From NCBI RefSeq assembly GCF_003254395.2, contig NC_037638.1, positions 1,679,001 to 1,743,000 of the forward strand: 64,000 nt of DNA. Direction: 5' to 3'. The notes below the pieces were generated by a model. The model did no database searches and was not told the origin of the DNA. It saw only the letters and a list, made by a program, of their open reading frames with translations. Positions 21,841-36,700 of this stretch are shown piece by piece. How positions within the stretch are numbered: position 1 is the stretch's first letter; each line of letters starts with the position of its first letter. The stretch comes from Apis mellifera. Lineage: Eukaryota; Arthropoda; Insecta; Hymenoptera; Apidae. A program made the position numbers and the translations under genes.

Positions 21841-24800
21841 GGTATGTGGCCATGTAAATATATTTTTCTCATATTTTCATTTGTTTCTTGAATAATTATC
21901 AGACGAATTTACGATTTACTCGCTTCGCTGTTTGCCTTGCTATACCGGCTTTTTTAAATCTATTTGCTTGTTCGCGAATATATAGATAAACGAACGTGAA
22001 AAATCATCCATTAAATCATATATGTATAAAATTTTGTCGAAATTGACAGTAAATTTTGTCGGATTGAATTTTTGGAAATGATGTATAAAAATATTAAATA
22101 ATTGTAAATAAAAAATACGATTTTGCGAATTTTTAAAAATTATATTGGCGTTTTACGTAAAATTATTCTAGTCGGTTATTTGTATGACGTAGTATGCTCT
22201 TTCTTTTCATCTTTTGTTGAGTATCTGAAATACAAATTTAATTACGAATTTTTAATACTTTAACTTATTGACTGTAAATATCAATCATGATTTCAATAAT
22301 CATATATCTTCTTATTTTTATCACATTTGTATTTAACCTTCTTTTTTTTAATATTAATAAGAATTTTATTTAATCGATAGAAAGTATACATATTTGTTTG
22401 AAGTAAATCTATACAAGATTATATCTATATATATATTTTCCTTATTCGAAAACATTTTTTAACTCCATTTTACATTCAAAACAATGTTCTGTTTTTACCT
22501 AGTTGATTATATTATAGGTCAAATTTGTTTGCCAGCTTGCGTTTGTATAGAAAGACATTGGTATGTGTAGTATATGGATTTTTGCAACAGGTTATGTTTG
22601 TAGAGTTCGAATACGCAAGAAAGAATATGTAAAAACAGTATATAAACCGCAGACAGACAATATTCATCAATACGCTTCATAGAATGGAACTAGTTAAATG
22701 AAATCACAGGTTTATGTATTATCACTGATATTTAGAGATTATAGAGATTGAAAATTAGGCAGAAATGATTGCTAATTTAATAAATAATTTTAGATCGTAA
22801 TAATTAATTCAAAAAAATATTAATTTATATAAAAATATTTTTTAAATTTTCTATATTTTTTTTATTTTTACGATCCAATTAAATTACTAAAAAATTAAAT
22901 TGTATATTTACAATGATTAAAATTAAATCAATTAATTATTAAAAATTTAACTTTTATCATCCAAAATCAATCCAATATAAGATTATACTTTATTATTCAA
23001 AAATATATTTATTATATATATATTATATATTTTGTTTTAATTATGAAAAGAAAGAAAATTTTTTTTACTGTTTAATGTAAATAAATCGCGTATTTTTGAT
23101 GCAACGAGAAGATGAAATTGCTTTTCATCGAACAATCTTTCCCTCTCTTCGAGTTAAAGTAAAGGGCAGGTTAAAGATATCTGTAATGGATACGTGAATG
23201 TAAACACTATAATGTACTTAAGTACTTCGGTCGATGACTGATCATGGCGAATGAAAATAATATTTTATGCTCTCTTCTTTGTTTTGTCGAACGATTGATA
23301 ATTTTTTTTTTTTAATATAATTGAAAATACGAGTTTTTAATTGAATTTTGTTGCAATAAAAATAATCTTCCAAAATTTACGGCCAATTATTATTCATTAA
23401 ACTTTAAATGATTGATTCATTATTTCGTAAATTTTTAATTTTATTTTATCTTATCCATCTAAATATATTTTTAGATTCTACTCTTCAAAATAACAAATTT
23501 TGTATAAATTGAAGTTTAACTTAAATAAAATATAATTGAAATATTATTTCTTATAATTTTCATTTTATTCACAAACTCATTCGAAGGAATAAAAATATTT
23601 GGATATAATTATAGTTCAAGTTAAATTTTGATTCAAATTTTTTTTGAGTCAAACTAAATTAAATAATAATCATTTCATTTTTAAAATGTCTTGAATCTTT
23701 CCAATATAAGCTGATCGTAAAATAATTTAAAAAATAAAATAACTCTTAGTCGAATTAACAACGAATTAAATTAAATTAGAAACATTAGAAACGAATTATT
23801 CAGATTTAGACGAAGGATTTACATCAACCAAGTAATAATATATACTCGCGGAGAATCGATTTATTTCGAAAATTTTTCAACTATTTTTTATTTATTTAAA
23901 AATCATTCGTTTCATTTTTTTGGATTTCAGTGACCCAAAAAAATTTTCCCAAAATGGCAAATTTGAAGTAAAAATTTTGCCTGAGCGGATATTAAACATA
24001 AGTATTCATTTCTATTTATTTTATTTCAAAAAAATAAAATTTACGATGTAAACGAAATGTTTATTGAGTCGAAACGAAAAATATTGAAGGTTCAACACGC
24101 ATTATTTCACATTATTCTTTCGATCGAGTGTTTTCCTTTCTCGGTACTTTTAGCCGGGACACGAACCCTGTTTTGATTTCATGTATTTTTTTATCAATTT
24201 GTGAACGCGCCTCTGTGAGGACGCATCGTATCGGTGCGATGGAATCCGATGAATCCTGCAATCAAAACAAGCAGGACTCGAAAACATCTCGAATATAGCT
24301 GAGTTTATCGATCGCTTTGAAACATTTTTCTCCTAGAATATACACTTTATCGTCGAATGCAAAGATTTCGATGGAGAGTAAACGATTAATAAATCGCGTG
24401 TTCAAATATCGAATATTAAAAAATATACACGTAAGAAATAATAATAATCGATTTTAACTACTTTTCTCTTAAAATACACTTTACGTCGAAGATGTAAAGA
24501 TTTTTGAACAAATAGTTTCGTGTGAAAAATTTCGAATAAATATTTCGACGAAAAATAAATTAAGTATCGAATATTAAAAAAATATCGTTATCGATTGTTT
24601 TTTAAGCATCTCTAGAAAGCATATTTTGCAAAAAAAAAAAAAATTTATATTTGTTTCTCGAGTAAAAGTATCGAAAAAATATACTGCGCATAATAGAAAT
24701 CGTGTTTTGAAATTGGAGAACATATGTTGAACGTTGGCGTGTGGTAAAAATTGGCATCGATATAAAAAACGAAACTGAAATGGAATAGCAGCGATGAACC

Positions 24801-25489
24801 GCTTTGAAAACCTTTTCGTATACATTGCGACGAATATAAAGAGTTTTATAGATTTGGAATGGATATTTCATAATTATACAACGAATGAAACATCGCGTGT
24901 TAAAAGGCATTGAAGAGAATGATTTTTGTTGAAATAGATAATTTCGTAAAAATAAAAATGAAATAAGATCGAAAAATGTCATACTTTAAATTATTTGGTT
25001 AATTCTATTTACATCTTACGATAGTTTCAAAGTTTACACAAAAATATAATTCTTTTCTCCGATCTTTTAAAAATTATGCGTGGATAAGGTTTCTTTCTAT
25101 GAAAAAATAAAAATTAATTTTCGTTTCGCGTGGAAAATTCGCGTCGAGATCAAAATCGCGAATTTTCACGCCACGCGTTACGCGTATTCCAAGATTTCAA
25201 ACTCACGCTCTCCCTGTCTGTCGTTAATAGAAGAGAAGCGCGATCGATTTCGAAAGAGCGGGAACGATTGCTGCCAATTCAAAAGGTTATTCGCATGACC
25301 CATATTCACCTCTCTCACCGCGGATACGAATTTTCATACAGATGGGGAATTACGTGGATTCCGGGAACACGCGTGATTACGAGCAAACTATGCGTATATT
25401 AAAAGGATGGGTGATCTAGCGTGGATGTTCGATTCGTTGTAATTAAAGTGATGCGCGTCGAAAGACTCGGAGACTCGCGAAAAAGGACG
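21841..25489. other. AT-rich noncoding stretch
   Basis: No plausible coding exon was found on either strand. Short frames near 24.6-25.0 kb and 25.1-25.4 kb are overlapping, Phe- or basic-rich, and not protein-like. From 25.13 to 25.42 kb the sequence is moderately GC-rich with many CG dinucleotides and could be regulatory. Confidence 0.5.
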
Positions 25490-26390
25490 TCGTTCGTCAA
25501 ATTAATTTGAAATAAGAAAATATTTTATAATTTTAAGAAGAATTTGTAGAATTGAAAAATATTATTAAAAAATAATAATAATATTAATTCTTAACATACT
25601 CTCGATATTCGTTCGTCAAATTAATTTATATATAAAATATAAAATAATATAAAATAAGAAAATATTTTATAATTTTAATGTAAAATTGAAAAATATTATT
25701 AAAAAATAATAATAATAATAATAATTTGACCATTAATTCTTAACATACTTTCGATATTCATTTGTCAAATTAATTTGAAATAAGAAAATATTTTATAATT
25801 TTAATGTAGAATTGAAAAATATTATTAAAAAATAATAATAATATTAATTCTTAACATACTCTCGATATTCATTCGTTAAATTAATTTATATATAAAATAT
25901 AAAATATATAAAATAATAAAATATAAAATAATATAAAATAATATAAAATAAGAAAATATTTTATAATTGTAACGTAGAATTGAAAAATATTATTAAAAAA
26001 TAATAATAATAATAATTTGACCATTAATTCTTAACATACTCTCGATATTCGTTCGTCAAATTAATTTATATATAAAATATAAAATATATAAAATAATATA
26101 AAATAAGAAAATATTTTATAATTGTAATGTAGAATTGAAAAACATTATTAAAAAATAATAATAATAATTTGACCATTAATTCTTAACATACTCTCGATAT
26201 TCATTCGTCAAATTAATTTATATATAAAATATAAAATATATAAAATAATAAAATATAAAATAATATAAAATAATATAAAATAAGAAAATATTTTATAATT
26301 GTAACGTAGAATTGAAAAATATTATTAAAAAATAATAATAATTTGACTATTAATTTTTAACGTATTCTCGATATTCATTCGTCAAAAATT
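25490..26390. repeat. Complex tandem repeat A, about 6 units of 110-180 bp
   Basis: The anchor TTCGTCAAATTAATTT, preceded by CTCGATATTC in most copies, recurs near 25492, 25611, 25761, 25871, 26051, 26203 and 26377 (the last one truncated). Between anchors each unit has a block with TAAGAAAATATTTTATAATT, then AGAATTGAAAAATATTATT, then an (ATA)n tract of variable length, then TTAATTCTTAACATACT. Unit length varies through the ATA tract and an inserted TATAAAATATAAAA expansion. It is a local satellite with no coding potential. Confidence 0.9.
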
Positions 26391-29300
26391 TCTTATTGTA
26401 CGATAAAAATTAAATTTCTATTTAAATATTTTTATTTAAGATTCGAAGAATCGATCATTCGTTTTCCAGTTAATATTTAAACGAAAAAAGAAAATTGATT
26501 TTATAAAAATTCCATTGTCATCAAAAATTTAAAAAATCCAAGAAAATAAAACTAGTTAGAATGTATTTTACGTTCGTAAAGCGAAACGAGAAAAAAATTT
26601 ACACTGCCAGATTTATTTATATTTGTGCGAGTCTGTGAATGATTTTAGTATATCATTTTCGAGATTGTTTATGCAATTTCCATCTACAAGACGATGTATC
26701 AAGATATGCGAGTTAATAAAAAAATCAGAGACAGCGTGTATTTATCGTTCATTCGAAAAACAACCGATTTCGAATTTCCCCCAATTTCTATTTTCATTCG
26801 AATAGAATTCTTAGCGAAATTCAATTTGTGAATCGTCCATAAATAAACGAACACGCTATGTGATCTCACGTTGAGAGCAATAGCTTTTTTAAGTTTCGTT
26901 ATTTTTTTAAAAAACAAGATTCATATTTTTTATTTATTTCTTTTTCGCATTATTTTCGTATTTTGCTGTTAAGGATGAAAATTGAAAATATAAGGATTAA
27001 ATTGAGTAAAATGAGTAACAATTTTAATTTCAATTTTTCTAGTATAATAATAATTAAAATATTGTGTATATTAAGAATGATTAAATTAATAAAATTAATT
27101 AAAGTTATAATTTATTTTTTAAATAACTCTTAGTGAACAATGAGTTATGGACATATTAATTTTCTTTAAAAACTTTAATTTCATGAAAGTTTTCTCTGAA
27201 GATCCAGAAATTGAAAATTTTTATTCCATTAAATTATGGAGGAAAAGAAAAAATTCGAAGATTTTATTTAGAGACTATGGATAAAATTAATTTTGGATCA
27301 AAATGTTAACTGTTATCTGAATTGTACAAAATTTTTTATCACAAGATCAATATTTCCATAAAATAATATAATAAAAATAGAAAAGATACATCAAAAATAT
27401 ATTTATATGGTAACTTTAAATGTTCTTTTATCCTTTATGTAAAAATAGCAAAGATATTTCCAAAAATTTTTCAAATATCACAAAAAAAAAAATACTAAGA
27501 ATATTAATATTCATACGTCACAAATTGCTTCGTGTATTTAAAAATATTTATAAAGGATCTACAAATCATGTAATATTTAAAACGATATTATCCATATCTA
27601 AAAACATATTAATATCCAGAAACATAAATTACGTTATAATTACGAGTTCGAATTTTTCTTTGCTCTTCTTCCGTTGCACGAAGTAAAAGATATTGCACAA
27701 AGAGTATAGAAGAAGAACGTCGTACATCGAAGACGGTTAATGCAAATCGAAAGGTATGCATCTGTCTTTCAAGAGATAGCACAATGACGGGCAAAAAGGA
27801 TTGGCGGCTCGCCAGTCTGAAAATAACGAAAAATAAGCGACGATCAGGATTTGCATAATAGTAAAAAGAGAGGAATCTTGTTCGCGGACGGAAGTTTCAT
27901 GCGACCAACCTCTAAGGAATTACGAAATATGGTGCCAAGTAAACGAGGATGTCTCATGATCTTGATGAAAAATACCGTGTAACTCTATACGAAAATGTAA
28001 ATCAATTGGATTAGTTATATATTGATGTTAATTGTAGATGAAAACCTCCGTATTTGTCTTCTACATTTATCAAATCAAATATTCGTCGCATTTTTTTTTT
28101 TTTAAAGAAAATCGATATTCGTTTCAAAAATTCAATATTCGTAATCGAAAGTTTCTTTTTGCATGAATCACAACTTTTCGACAAAAGTTAGATATTTGCT
28201 TAGGATTTTATTTATTTTCTGAGACTGAAAATCGATTTTTTTTTTGTTAATATTGAAAAAATTGATATTCTGTAATATTATTTTGTCTATCTTCAAAAAT
28301 AGATTATAATAACGAGTATAGAGATTAGATCAAGTTGGATTAATATTCGTAAGATTTTTTCGACAAGAAAATATTTCGATGTTCATCCAAAAATTTAATA
28401 TTTAAAAGTTTCTTATTGCATGGAGGTTGGAATTTCTTTTTTTGTTAATTCGTATTCTTCCGTCCTCGAGAAACGGATTATAATTTTTTAACGAATATAG
28501 TGATTAAGTTAGGTTAGGTTCCGTTCTATTGTATATACTTTTTTATCTTCGATCAGTTTCAATCTTGCTTTGAAGATTATTCTGCAAATGCGTATCATCA
28601 GAAAATTAAAAAAACAATTAAATTTGTTACAATTTTGCTTTCAATTAATTATACAAATTAAGTTTGAAAATATTTTCTTTTTTATTTTTTAATAAAAATC
28701 ATTGGTTTCAATATCGAAATACTTAAGAGAACTCGAATCTTCTTAAAAATGTCGATGCGTGTTCGCTAAAAAGAAAACACCAATGTGGAACGCCAGACGT
28801 TTGTTATCCTCGTGCTAAAAGCGAATTTTGTTGTTTTACCGCACGTGAGAGATCACTCTGCGCGATTTCGACTCGTTTTTACGAGCGACTCGTGTTTTAC
28901 AACCGACGCGGCGTTATGTTGCCAAGAATTGAAGCCGGGTCGAGGATATCGCGCAAACGTTCACCGATCTGGAACCACGTGGAGAATAATAAAAACAACG
29001 TTTCACCAGTAACAGGAAATGAAGATCTTACAGATATATTTTTACCAACTTTAAAGGAAACGGAAAAAAATTTTTTTTTAAAAATCCTCATCTTAATATT
29101 AAAGAAGAAATAATGCTGTGTAAAAATATATATTTTTATATAAGTAATAGTTGTTAAGATTATATGTTTTTATTTTAGTTTTTGGCAAATTTTTCAAATT
29201 CTAGACATGACTTATTTTTATTTATTCGAAGAAATATTTAAAAAATTTACTTTTAGCTCTTGTTCAAATTTCATCACTTTTCATTATTTGATTTATTGCG

Positions 29301-30177
29301 CGAATTAGATAAAATTTAAAATAAAAAAAAATAAATTCTTTATTATTTTCTCCAGATTAATTGACACATAGATTCCATCTATTATTTTAGTATGCTAAAT
29401 TCAAAATTTTAATCTCGTGTTTATGACAGAGATTTCTATATTATTTTTCCAATGTTCACCCGTCAAATTTATTGATTTATCTCTTTCAATATTAATCTGA
29501 AATAAAATTTCGCGAATGTCAAATGCGATTAAAGTTTAAACGCGAAGCTTGAAATATCAAAGGGAACCAGTGGATTTTCATTTTTCTTTTCTGTTGAATT
29601 TTCTTTAACTCATTAATCCAATAAAATTGACAAAATTGGACAACAAAATAATCGTAACGAAAATTCAAGAATCCTATACGATATCATCACCTTGCAATAG
29701 GAAATCGAAGAGAAGAAAAAATTCGTAATATATTCGCGCATCTATCGATGAGCATCGTCGATAAACTAAACACTTCAATAGACATTTTACGTCATCGTCG
29801 TTCACTTTTAATTATCACAATCTTGCACGATCCAGAAGAGAGAGACGATCGAGGATATATCCATAGCCACTTGAACTTATCTATCTTTCAACGATCGCTT
29901 TCAAGAGCAGAAGCAACAGTTTTCAACTAATTTTGCCTTCGTTCGGCCTCTTGGATACGCGTGACAATAGCTCGGAAACTTTCTTCTTTCCTCCTGTCTC
30001 TCTAGCTTTGCTAGCTCATCCTCGCCTATGATCGTTCGATAGTTCGTCGTATAGATGGCACGTGTGGCGCGGTGTTGCACCTAATTTTCTCGATATGTAT
30101 CTCTATATACCGAAGCCACGATGGCCGAAAATGATCGGAGAAGGGTCGAGGATTGTTCAACGTTCGAGACACGATAA
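26391..30177. other. AT-rich noncoding stretch with short GC-rich islands
   Basis: No convincing exon was found. A GC- and CpG-rich island at about 28780-29000 carries short overlapping frames on both strands without family resemblance. A second less AT-rich patch at about 29930-30180 contains ACGATGGCCGAAAATG. Both could be enhancers or noncoding exons; nothing in the sequence decides. Confidence 0.45.
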
Positions 30178-30480
30178 CACTTGGCGACTTTGTTCATACT
30201 TGTGGCGTATAAATAGACGTTTCATTCTTCTTTTCTAACCCTTTAAAACGGGATATTAATATATTTGTGATACAAAGAAGAGTCTAGAAATCAAAACAAA
30301 TATAAGAGTTACAATTGGCCACTTTGTTTGTATTTCGCGTTTATTATTATATAAACACATAAATAGACTAATTTTAGTTATTTTATTCTGTAAGATTATT
30401 TAATAATGGAACATTTCTTTCTTGAAATTAAAACAAATACAAAAGTTACACTTGGCGACTTTATTCATATTCATTTGTAT
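30178..30480. repeat. Diverged tandem repeat B, 3 units of about 133 bp
   Basis: The block ACACTTGGCGACTTTGTTCAT near 30178 recurs as a diverged copy near 30310 (ACAATTGGCCACTTTGTTTG) and again near 30448 (ACACTTGGCGACTTTATTCAT). Each is preceded by AAAACAAATA(c/t)AA(g/a)AGTTAC in the later two copies and followed by a GTATAAA- or ATAAATAGAC-like segment. No coding potential. Confidence 0.75.
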
Positions 30481-33400
30481 TTATCTACACGTGTATAAAG
30501 TTTCTACTTGTTTTCTTTTTTAATGTGATACGTTAATGCAAGATAATACCGAAGAAAAATCTTTTAACAATCTGATATGACGGATATGATCTGATATGAT
30601 TTTTTATTTATAAAATAATCGAAAATGCTTTTCAATCTATAAATATTTAATAGGCATTATCTTATTTTTTAAACGACGAAATATTCGACATCAATTTTTT
30701 TAATTATCTCGTCATTCTTCGATCCACTAACGAAAGAATCATTCGATATATTCGTAGAAAAGATCGATTCTACGAATTTGCATTATTCCAAATCTTTGCC
30801 TCGGGTACAGAATTTTATCGATGAAAATTTCTCGATCCGTGCATAACATCTCGACAGATATTTTTACCTTGTTCGTGATTTTCTTCGAGCTTTATTATTT
30901 GTTTGTTCAAGGAAAAGAACGATTTGGCGCGCGATCCGGGGTACCAGTGTCGAGGAACAGTATTCGTAGCGAAAATAAAATTGCGCCGCATGCCGGCAAC
31001 CGTGTAAACTGTTTCCTCGCTGTCAAAATACAAAGATAAATTATTCTCCGTTTCGTCACGTTCGTTATTTTCTAATACTATTAGATCGGATGTAATTTCG
31101 AACTTTACTTCGTCTTGTTTGTTTTAACTGACTAGATTAACGGCGATATACTGCATCGTATGTTTCCATTTATTCTTTATTAGTCGGGGGATGGTGCATA
31201 TTATGATATAATACAGTGGTGATCGCTTTATTCGTGACAGAAGGCGTATGCAGACCGTCCATCACGAATATTCACGAATCGCGATCCTCGCGATAGAAAT
31301 TCGTATAAATTCTCTTTCGCCTGATCATTCTAAGATTACATTTTTATTATCAAGAACAGTCTTTTATTTACTGCGAAACTCTTTAAGTAATAATTTTTTT
31401 TAATACTTTAAGGCGAATATATATTTTCAAAATTTTAAAATCTGCATCGAATATTTACAGGATGCTTAATATATTTATGTGATACATTTGGAAGTTGATT
31501 TTTCAGAAGTTAAAACAAATATAAAAGTTTGTGTAACAAAAAATGTAGATTAAATTTGTATTTTTTTATTAGCATTATAAAATATAAAAAAAAAAATATG
31601 CAATGATATCATCTTCAAAAAAAAAAAATACATTTATCAATGGCGTGAATATTTTAGGTAGCAGTTCTTATTCACTATTATATATCATCGATCAAAAGTT
31701 TTGAATCTTTTTTTTAATTCTATTTACATCGAATTTTCTAAAAATTTTTTTTTATTAAAATATATGCGAATATTAATAATAATTTTATTTATTTGAACAT
31801 TTCTTGCAATATAATATTTAATAATATCAGTTTATTTTTTTAATTTTAAATGTAAAGAGTTTTAGTTTTCAATTTATATATAATATTAATGAAACCTTGA
31901 AATTTGTTTAATAATACGTTATTAATTTTTTCCAAAAATATTCAAATAAAACACAAAGTCAAAATTTCAATAAAAGCATCGATTATTCTGTTTCTAAGCG
32001 TTTCTTAAGTGTTATACGTCTCTGCAATAAATAGCTTATTATTCTATATAACATCCTTAGTTCATAATCTTGACTCGAGATGTCGTATCATTAGGTGCTC
32101 AACGAACTAAGTTTCAAGATGGCACGCGGAAATTGCTCAATTTGACCGGTTCTGTCGTCTTTAAATAAATTATATTACAGTGTTTCAGTAGTGATACGTT
32201 TTCCTTCAAAAATTACGTTTATTTTAATATTTTTTCATGTGATATCTATGTGTTATAAAATATTTAAATGTCGTTAATTTATTGCAATCAACATAATATT
32301 TAATAAATAGAATTGAATTATATTATAATAAAGAATAGATATAAATAAGAAGAAACGAAAAATTGAAAAAAAGAAATGTTTATTTCATTTTGAAGGACAG
32401 AAACTTCCTTTTATGTATATGTGTTTTCTATTACATATCGATTTGGTGGTGTTTATAAGTAGATTTATATTTGAGGTTAGTGAAACATGATATTTTCTTA
32501 TAGTAATATGGACAATTAATATCAGTATTATATTAAATATTTCAATTTTCAAAAATATTACGCCATTCTTATTGTTTACTATTTAATAGATTAATCACAT
32601 GGATAATTAATGAAAATATATCAAAATTATAATATCCATTTGTCAATATTTTGTCAATAACCAACAAATTATATAAATTTCATTCAACAGTGATCATTCG
32701 TCATTTTCACTTAGTCTTATAAGTAACAATAATAATTAAGTAACAATAAATTAATTGAATTTTGTTTGGTAACTGGTAACTCTCGATTCGATCAATGTAG
32801 TTTTCCTAATATTCTTTCTCGCAACAATCATGAATCGAATAGTTTGCTAAGTGAAAAAAAGCGAATCTAGCTAGTTCCAGAATTAAACTCATGTCTTCGA
32901 GTGAATTCAATGCGACAAAAGGCAGCTTACGTTGAATCGTTTCGACGTTACGCGATCTCTGCTGCTCATTTCCGGTCGTGCCTTCCGATGAATAGATTCA
33001 CTTTCTGCTCATAAAGCCGATTTCACAGTGACTACGATAGGGTAATCCCTATTCTGTTGAGTTTGGTTTAATCTTTAATTACATTACGGAGACAACTGTC
33101 GCGCGGCAAATAGATCAGTGAAGATAATAACGCCGTTTATTTAAACGCATTCAGCGTGAATTTAAACATGGTTGACTATATAACATAACCTATCGAATAT
33201 TCGAACGAAAATTTCCATTTTCACGGAATTGGCGCTAGTTCTTTAAATAGATGCAATTTATTTTACGCAATGAAATACGATGTGTGTTATTTTTCTTATT
33301 TTTGTAAATATTCATTTAATAATCGACTAACGCGTAATTTAATTTAATTTTACGTATAATAAATGTCGAACTGTTTTGAAAATAAATTTTATTCGAAATT

Positions 33401-33704
33401 TAATTTTTTTTTTTTTTTTAAATTATAAAATTTTCTCTCAAATACGAAAACTTTTATGGCAAACTATGTTTCGAAATATTAAATATTTTAACTAAGAGAA
33501 GAGCAGATAAATTAGCAAGGTGTATATAAGTAAAAGTACGTAACTCGATCGAAGAAGAGAAGGATAAAAGAGTGATTGCGCATATAAAAGAAAATTCGTT
33601 ACTTCTTTCGAAACTTAATATTTTTAGGTCGAGAATCTATTCGAATGGGTTGAATTAACTCGGATTTTACATCCTTCAAAGCAATCGTACTCATTTCAAT
33701 TATC

Positions 33705-33708
<4 letters not shown>
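30481..33708. other. AT-rich noncoding stretch
   Basis: No gene seen. A compact GC-rich island at about 30900-31030 has fully overlapping open frames on both strands, which is what CG-rich nonrepetitive DNA gives by chance. AAGATGGCAC near 32118 is a YY1-like word. Nothing else stands out. Confidence 0.45.

Positions 33709-33758
<50 letters not shown>
33709..33758. repeat. CT microsatellite
   Basis: About 24 uninterrupted CT units, a polypyrimidine tract on the plus strand. Confidence 0.95.
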
Positions 33759-33762
<4 letters not shown>

Positions 33763-36700
33763 TTTCCCTATTAATTCATTATTCTTCGAATTTACGTTCA
33801 TTAAATATCGATGATTAAAAATATTCAATGATTTTCCAATTACAAAAATTAAAATATTCTAACATGATAATTATTAATTGATATATATTCGTATATTATT
33901 TAGTTTAATTTTTGCAACAGTTATTCATATTCTTTATCGATTTATTTAATTTTTTGTTAACAATATTATATTTAATATTTTTTAATAATTTAATGAAATA
34001 AATAAAAGGATTAATTCAATTAGAAATACAGAAGATGAATTAATTATTGCGTTAGTGTTACCTTTTCAGTAAATACAAACACTTCTCCACACAATTAATC
34101 AATTATTCTTACATTTGAATCTTCGTACTTTATCCATTTGTGTTTCTGATTAATCCGCGTGGAACATTTCGAGCCTCTGTTTGAACTGATGATTATCGTA
34201 CGAATTGAAACCACGAAAATCAACATTTGTTCACTTTAATCGCCCTTTATTAGCATAATAATTAATTATATAGCGTTGTTTCTTACGATCGGAATTTTTA
34301 TTCCAATATATTCGTGAAATTCTTCTCGATTGTGTAAATCGATAGTTAATGATTTTTAATTTTTTCAACATATTTGTTAAACAAAAAAAATATAACTTTT
34401 AATCAATATAATTAAAATATTTATTATTCTAAATATATCAAATGTTTGTTTACTCTCTTTATAAGGTATATTTTATCTCTTAAAAAACATGAAACAACGT
34501 TTATTCGACGATAGCATTATCGACCAGCTGGTTTCAGAACATTTTTCACCGGTTTCTCGACTCGGTTGCCCGTTTTTGGGATAATATTGCTCATCATCCA
34601 CAAAAAAGTTGCAGAGTCAAAATTTGCTTGGGTAAACTTGATAACGTGGCTAGTTTTTGACCAGGTCATAAAAATTTGTAGATTAAAAATTAAATCAGTT
34701 GAACTTTTTTATATCAATTTTTCTTAAAAATATATCATATTGATACATTAAAAATTCAGAATTCTTTATCAATAGTATCTTCTTTCAATATTCTTTTAAA
34801 AAATTATAATTTTTCAGCTCAGAAATGCCAATTGAATCAATCTTTATATTTTATGTATTTAATAACATTGAATTTTTTAAAAGAGAAATAGAATTGCGAA
34901 GAAAATACATTATTATTAATTTATATTACTGATATATATATATTTCATTTTCATTTAATTATATTATTTAAATATTTAACATTATTCGAATATATAACCT
35001 AAAAATTCTCGTATACAAATTTTTTTCAGAAAATACACGATAATTTCCTCCCACACGAATATATTTATATATTCGTGTAATTTTAAGAACTTTAAGGTAT
35101 TACATGAACTTATGTCATCTGCATATTCCTTTTTATTAAACTTCTAGTACATTCCAATTCTATCTTCATTCTGTTATAATAGCAGGAATGGAACGCTCGA
35201 AACCACGAAACTCTGCAAGTTTCGAGTTCCTAACCTAACCTCGAAACTTCTTACTGTTTTTGCGATTCGGAACAATTATTGATTGAGTTTGTGTTCGAAA
35301 CTTTGGGCTTGGTATCAATTGACACAATTTACAATAATTTGCTTTGGGGAAAAATTAGATTTTAAATCAAAATTTCCTTTAAATAAGATTCTTCTTGAAA
35401 TTACCATCACAAGGTAAGGAAGATATAACGATTATGTGATATTTCTTTTTCTAATTTCTTAACTTCGATTATTTATTAATTAAAACTCGCGTTTAAATGA
35501 ATAATGTGTTTTTTTCTTGCTAGCAAAAAACAATTACACCCAAATTCATAGATAAATGAGATTTTATATATCAAACAAAATTTTAATTGTTAATATGATA
35601 ATTTAAATAAGAGAACCAATTTGAATATTCCAAAAAATTTTTTTAATTTTTCAATATTCAGTGATCGAATAAATCAAAAAACGACAATCTTTATCTCGAT
35701 GCAAGATTTCTTAACATAAAAATATTTTACAACAAATCATTTATGTATATTTTTTCCTCACTTGTGAACGAGCCTTAAAATCTGCCTCGCGTTTCAACAC
35801 AACCGCATAGTTAAATATTTTCTGATCGTTGCACAATCAAATTCGACCACATCCCATGGCTCGTGAATTTGAACACAATCGAACGAGCTTTTCTCATTAT
35901 TCGCAAACACTCGATCGTTTTCTCGAAAATTTTCGCACGATGCACAATCGACGACCAGAATCGACAATGAAAGGCATTTAATCGCGAAACGGGGGGAGGA
36001 TAGGCTCAATTGTCGTGGATCAAATAAATAGAGAGCAATAAAGATGATCGATTTGTCATGCAGATATCCCCCTTGCCCGTTCCTTGCCTGCCTCCATATC
36101 TGAATTTTCCGGATGAATGGAGTTCGTCGGCCAGCCATCTTTGTGCAAATCTCATTTCCTCGTATTTTTTTTTTTTTTTTTTCTTTCACGATCGATAATA
36201 ACGGATATCGTTTAATAAACGTGAAAATTTCAAGTATCTATTAAATCTAATCTGATCTCCATTATTTTTATTAATCGATTTAATTGTGATTCGACGTTGA
36301 AATATTTTATTGCAACAGTTCAAAGTTTTTGGAATTAATAAATAAATAAAATTATAATATATAAATAATTATATATATATAAATAATAAATAAAAATTAA
36401 AAGTTTTATTTAATTATTAATTAAAATATATTAATTAAATTAATATAAATATTAATTAAAATAAAATTAATAATTAAATAAAAAGTAAGAAACGAAATTT
36501 TTGTTGTGCAATCAAAATTGTTTGAATGTAATCACAAAGTGGATAGATTTTATTAGATCGGTTTGATCAAGCGAAAATTTGATCTTTTATTCAAAATTTT
36601 ATCACGAAATATCGAAGAATAAGATTTGCACACAAAACTGATGGATCAATTAAAATTACTAGAATTGTTGTTATACATCGTGTAACAGGATTGATAACGC

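Noticed and set aside
28505..28518. TTAGGTTAGG, two units of the insect telomere repeat (also near 35230 and 37780 in either orientation)
   Set aside because: Two units occur by chance and are scattered; no array and no telomeric context.
32090..32120. TATCATTAGGTGCTCAACGAACTAAGT, faintly like a mariner terminal inverted repeat
   Set aside because: The match is gapped, no inverted partner or transposase remnant was found nearby, and no TA duplication could be shown.
35794..36189. 131-codon minus-strand open frame
   Set aside because: Starts with a Lys run from poly-T, no family resemblance, no splice or start support.
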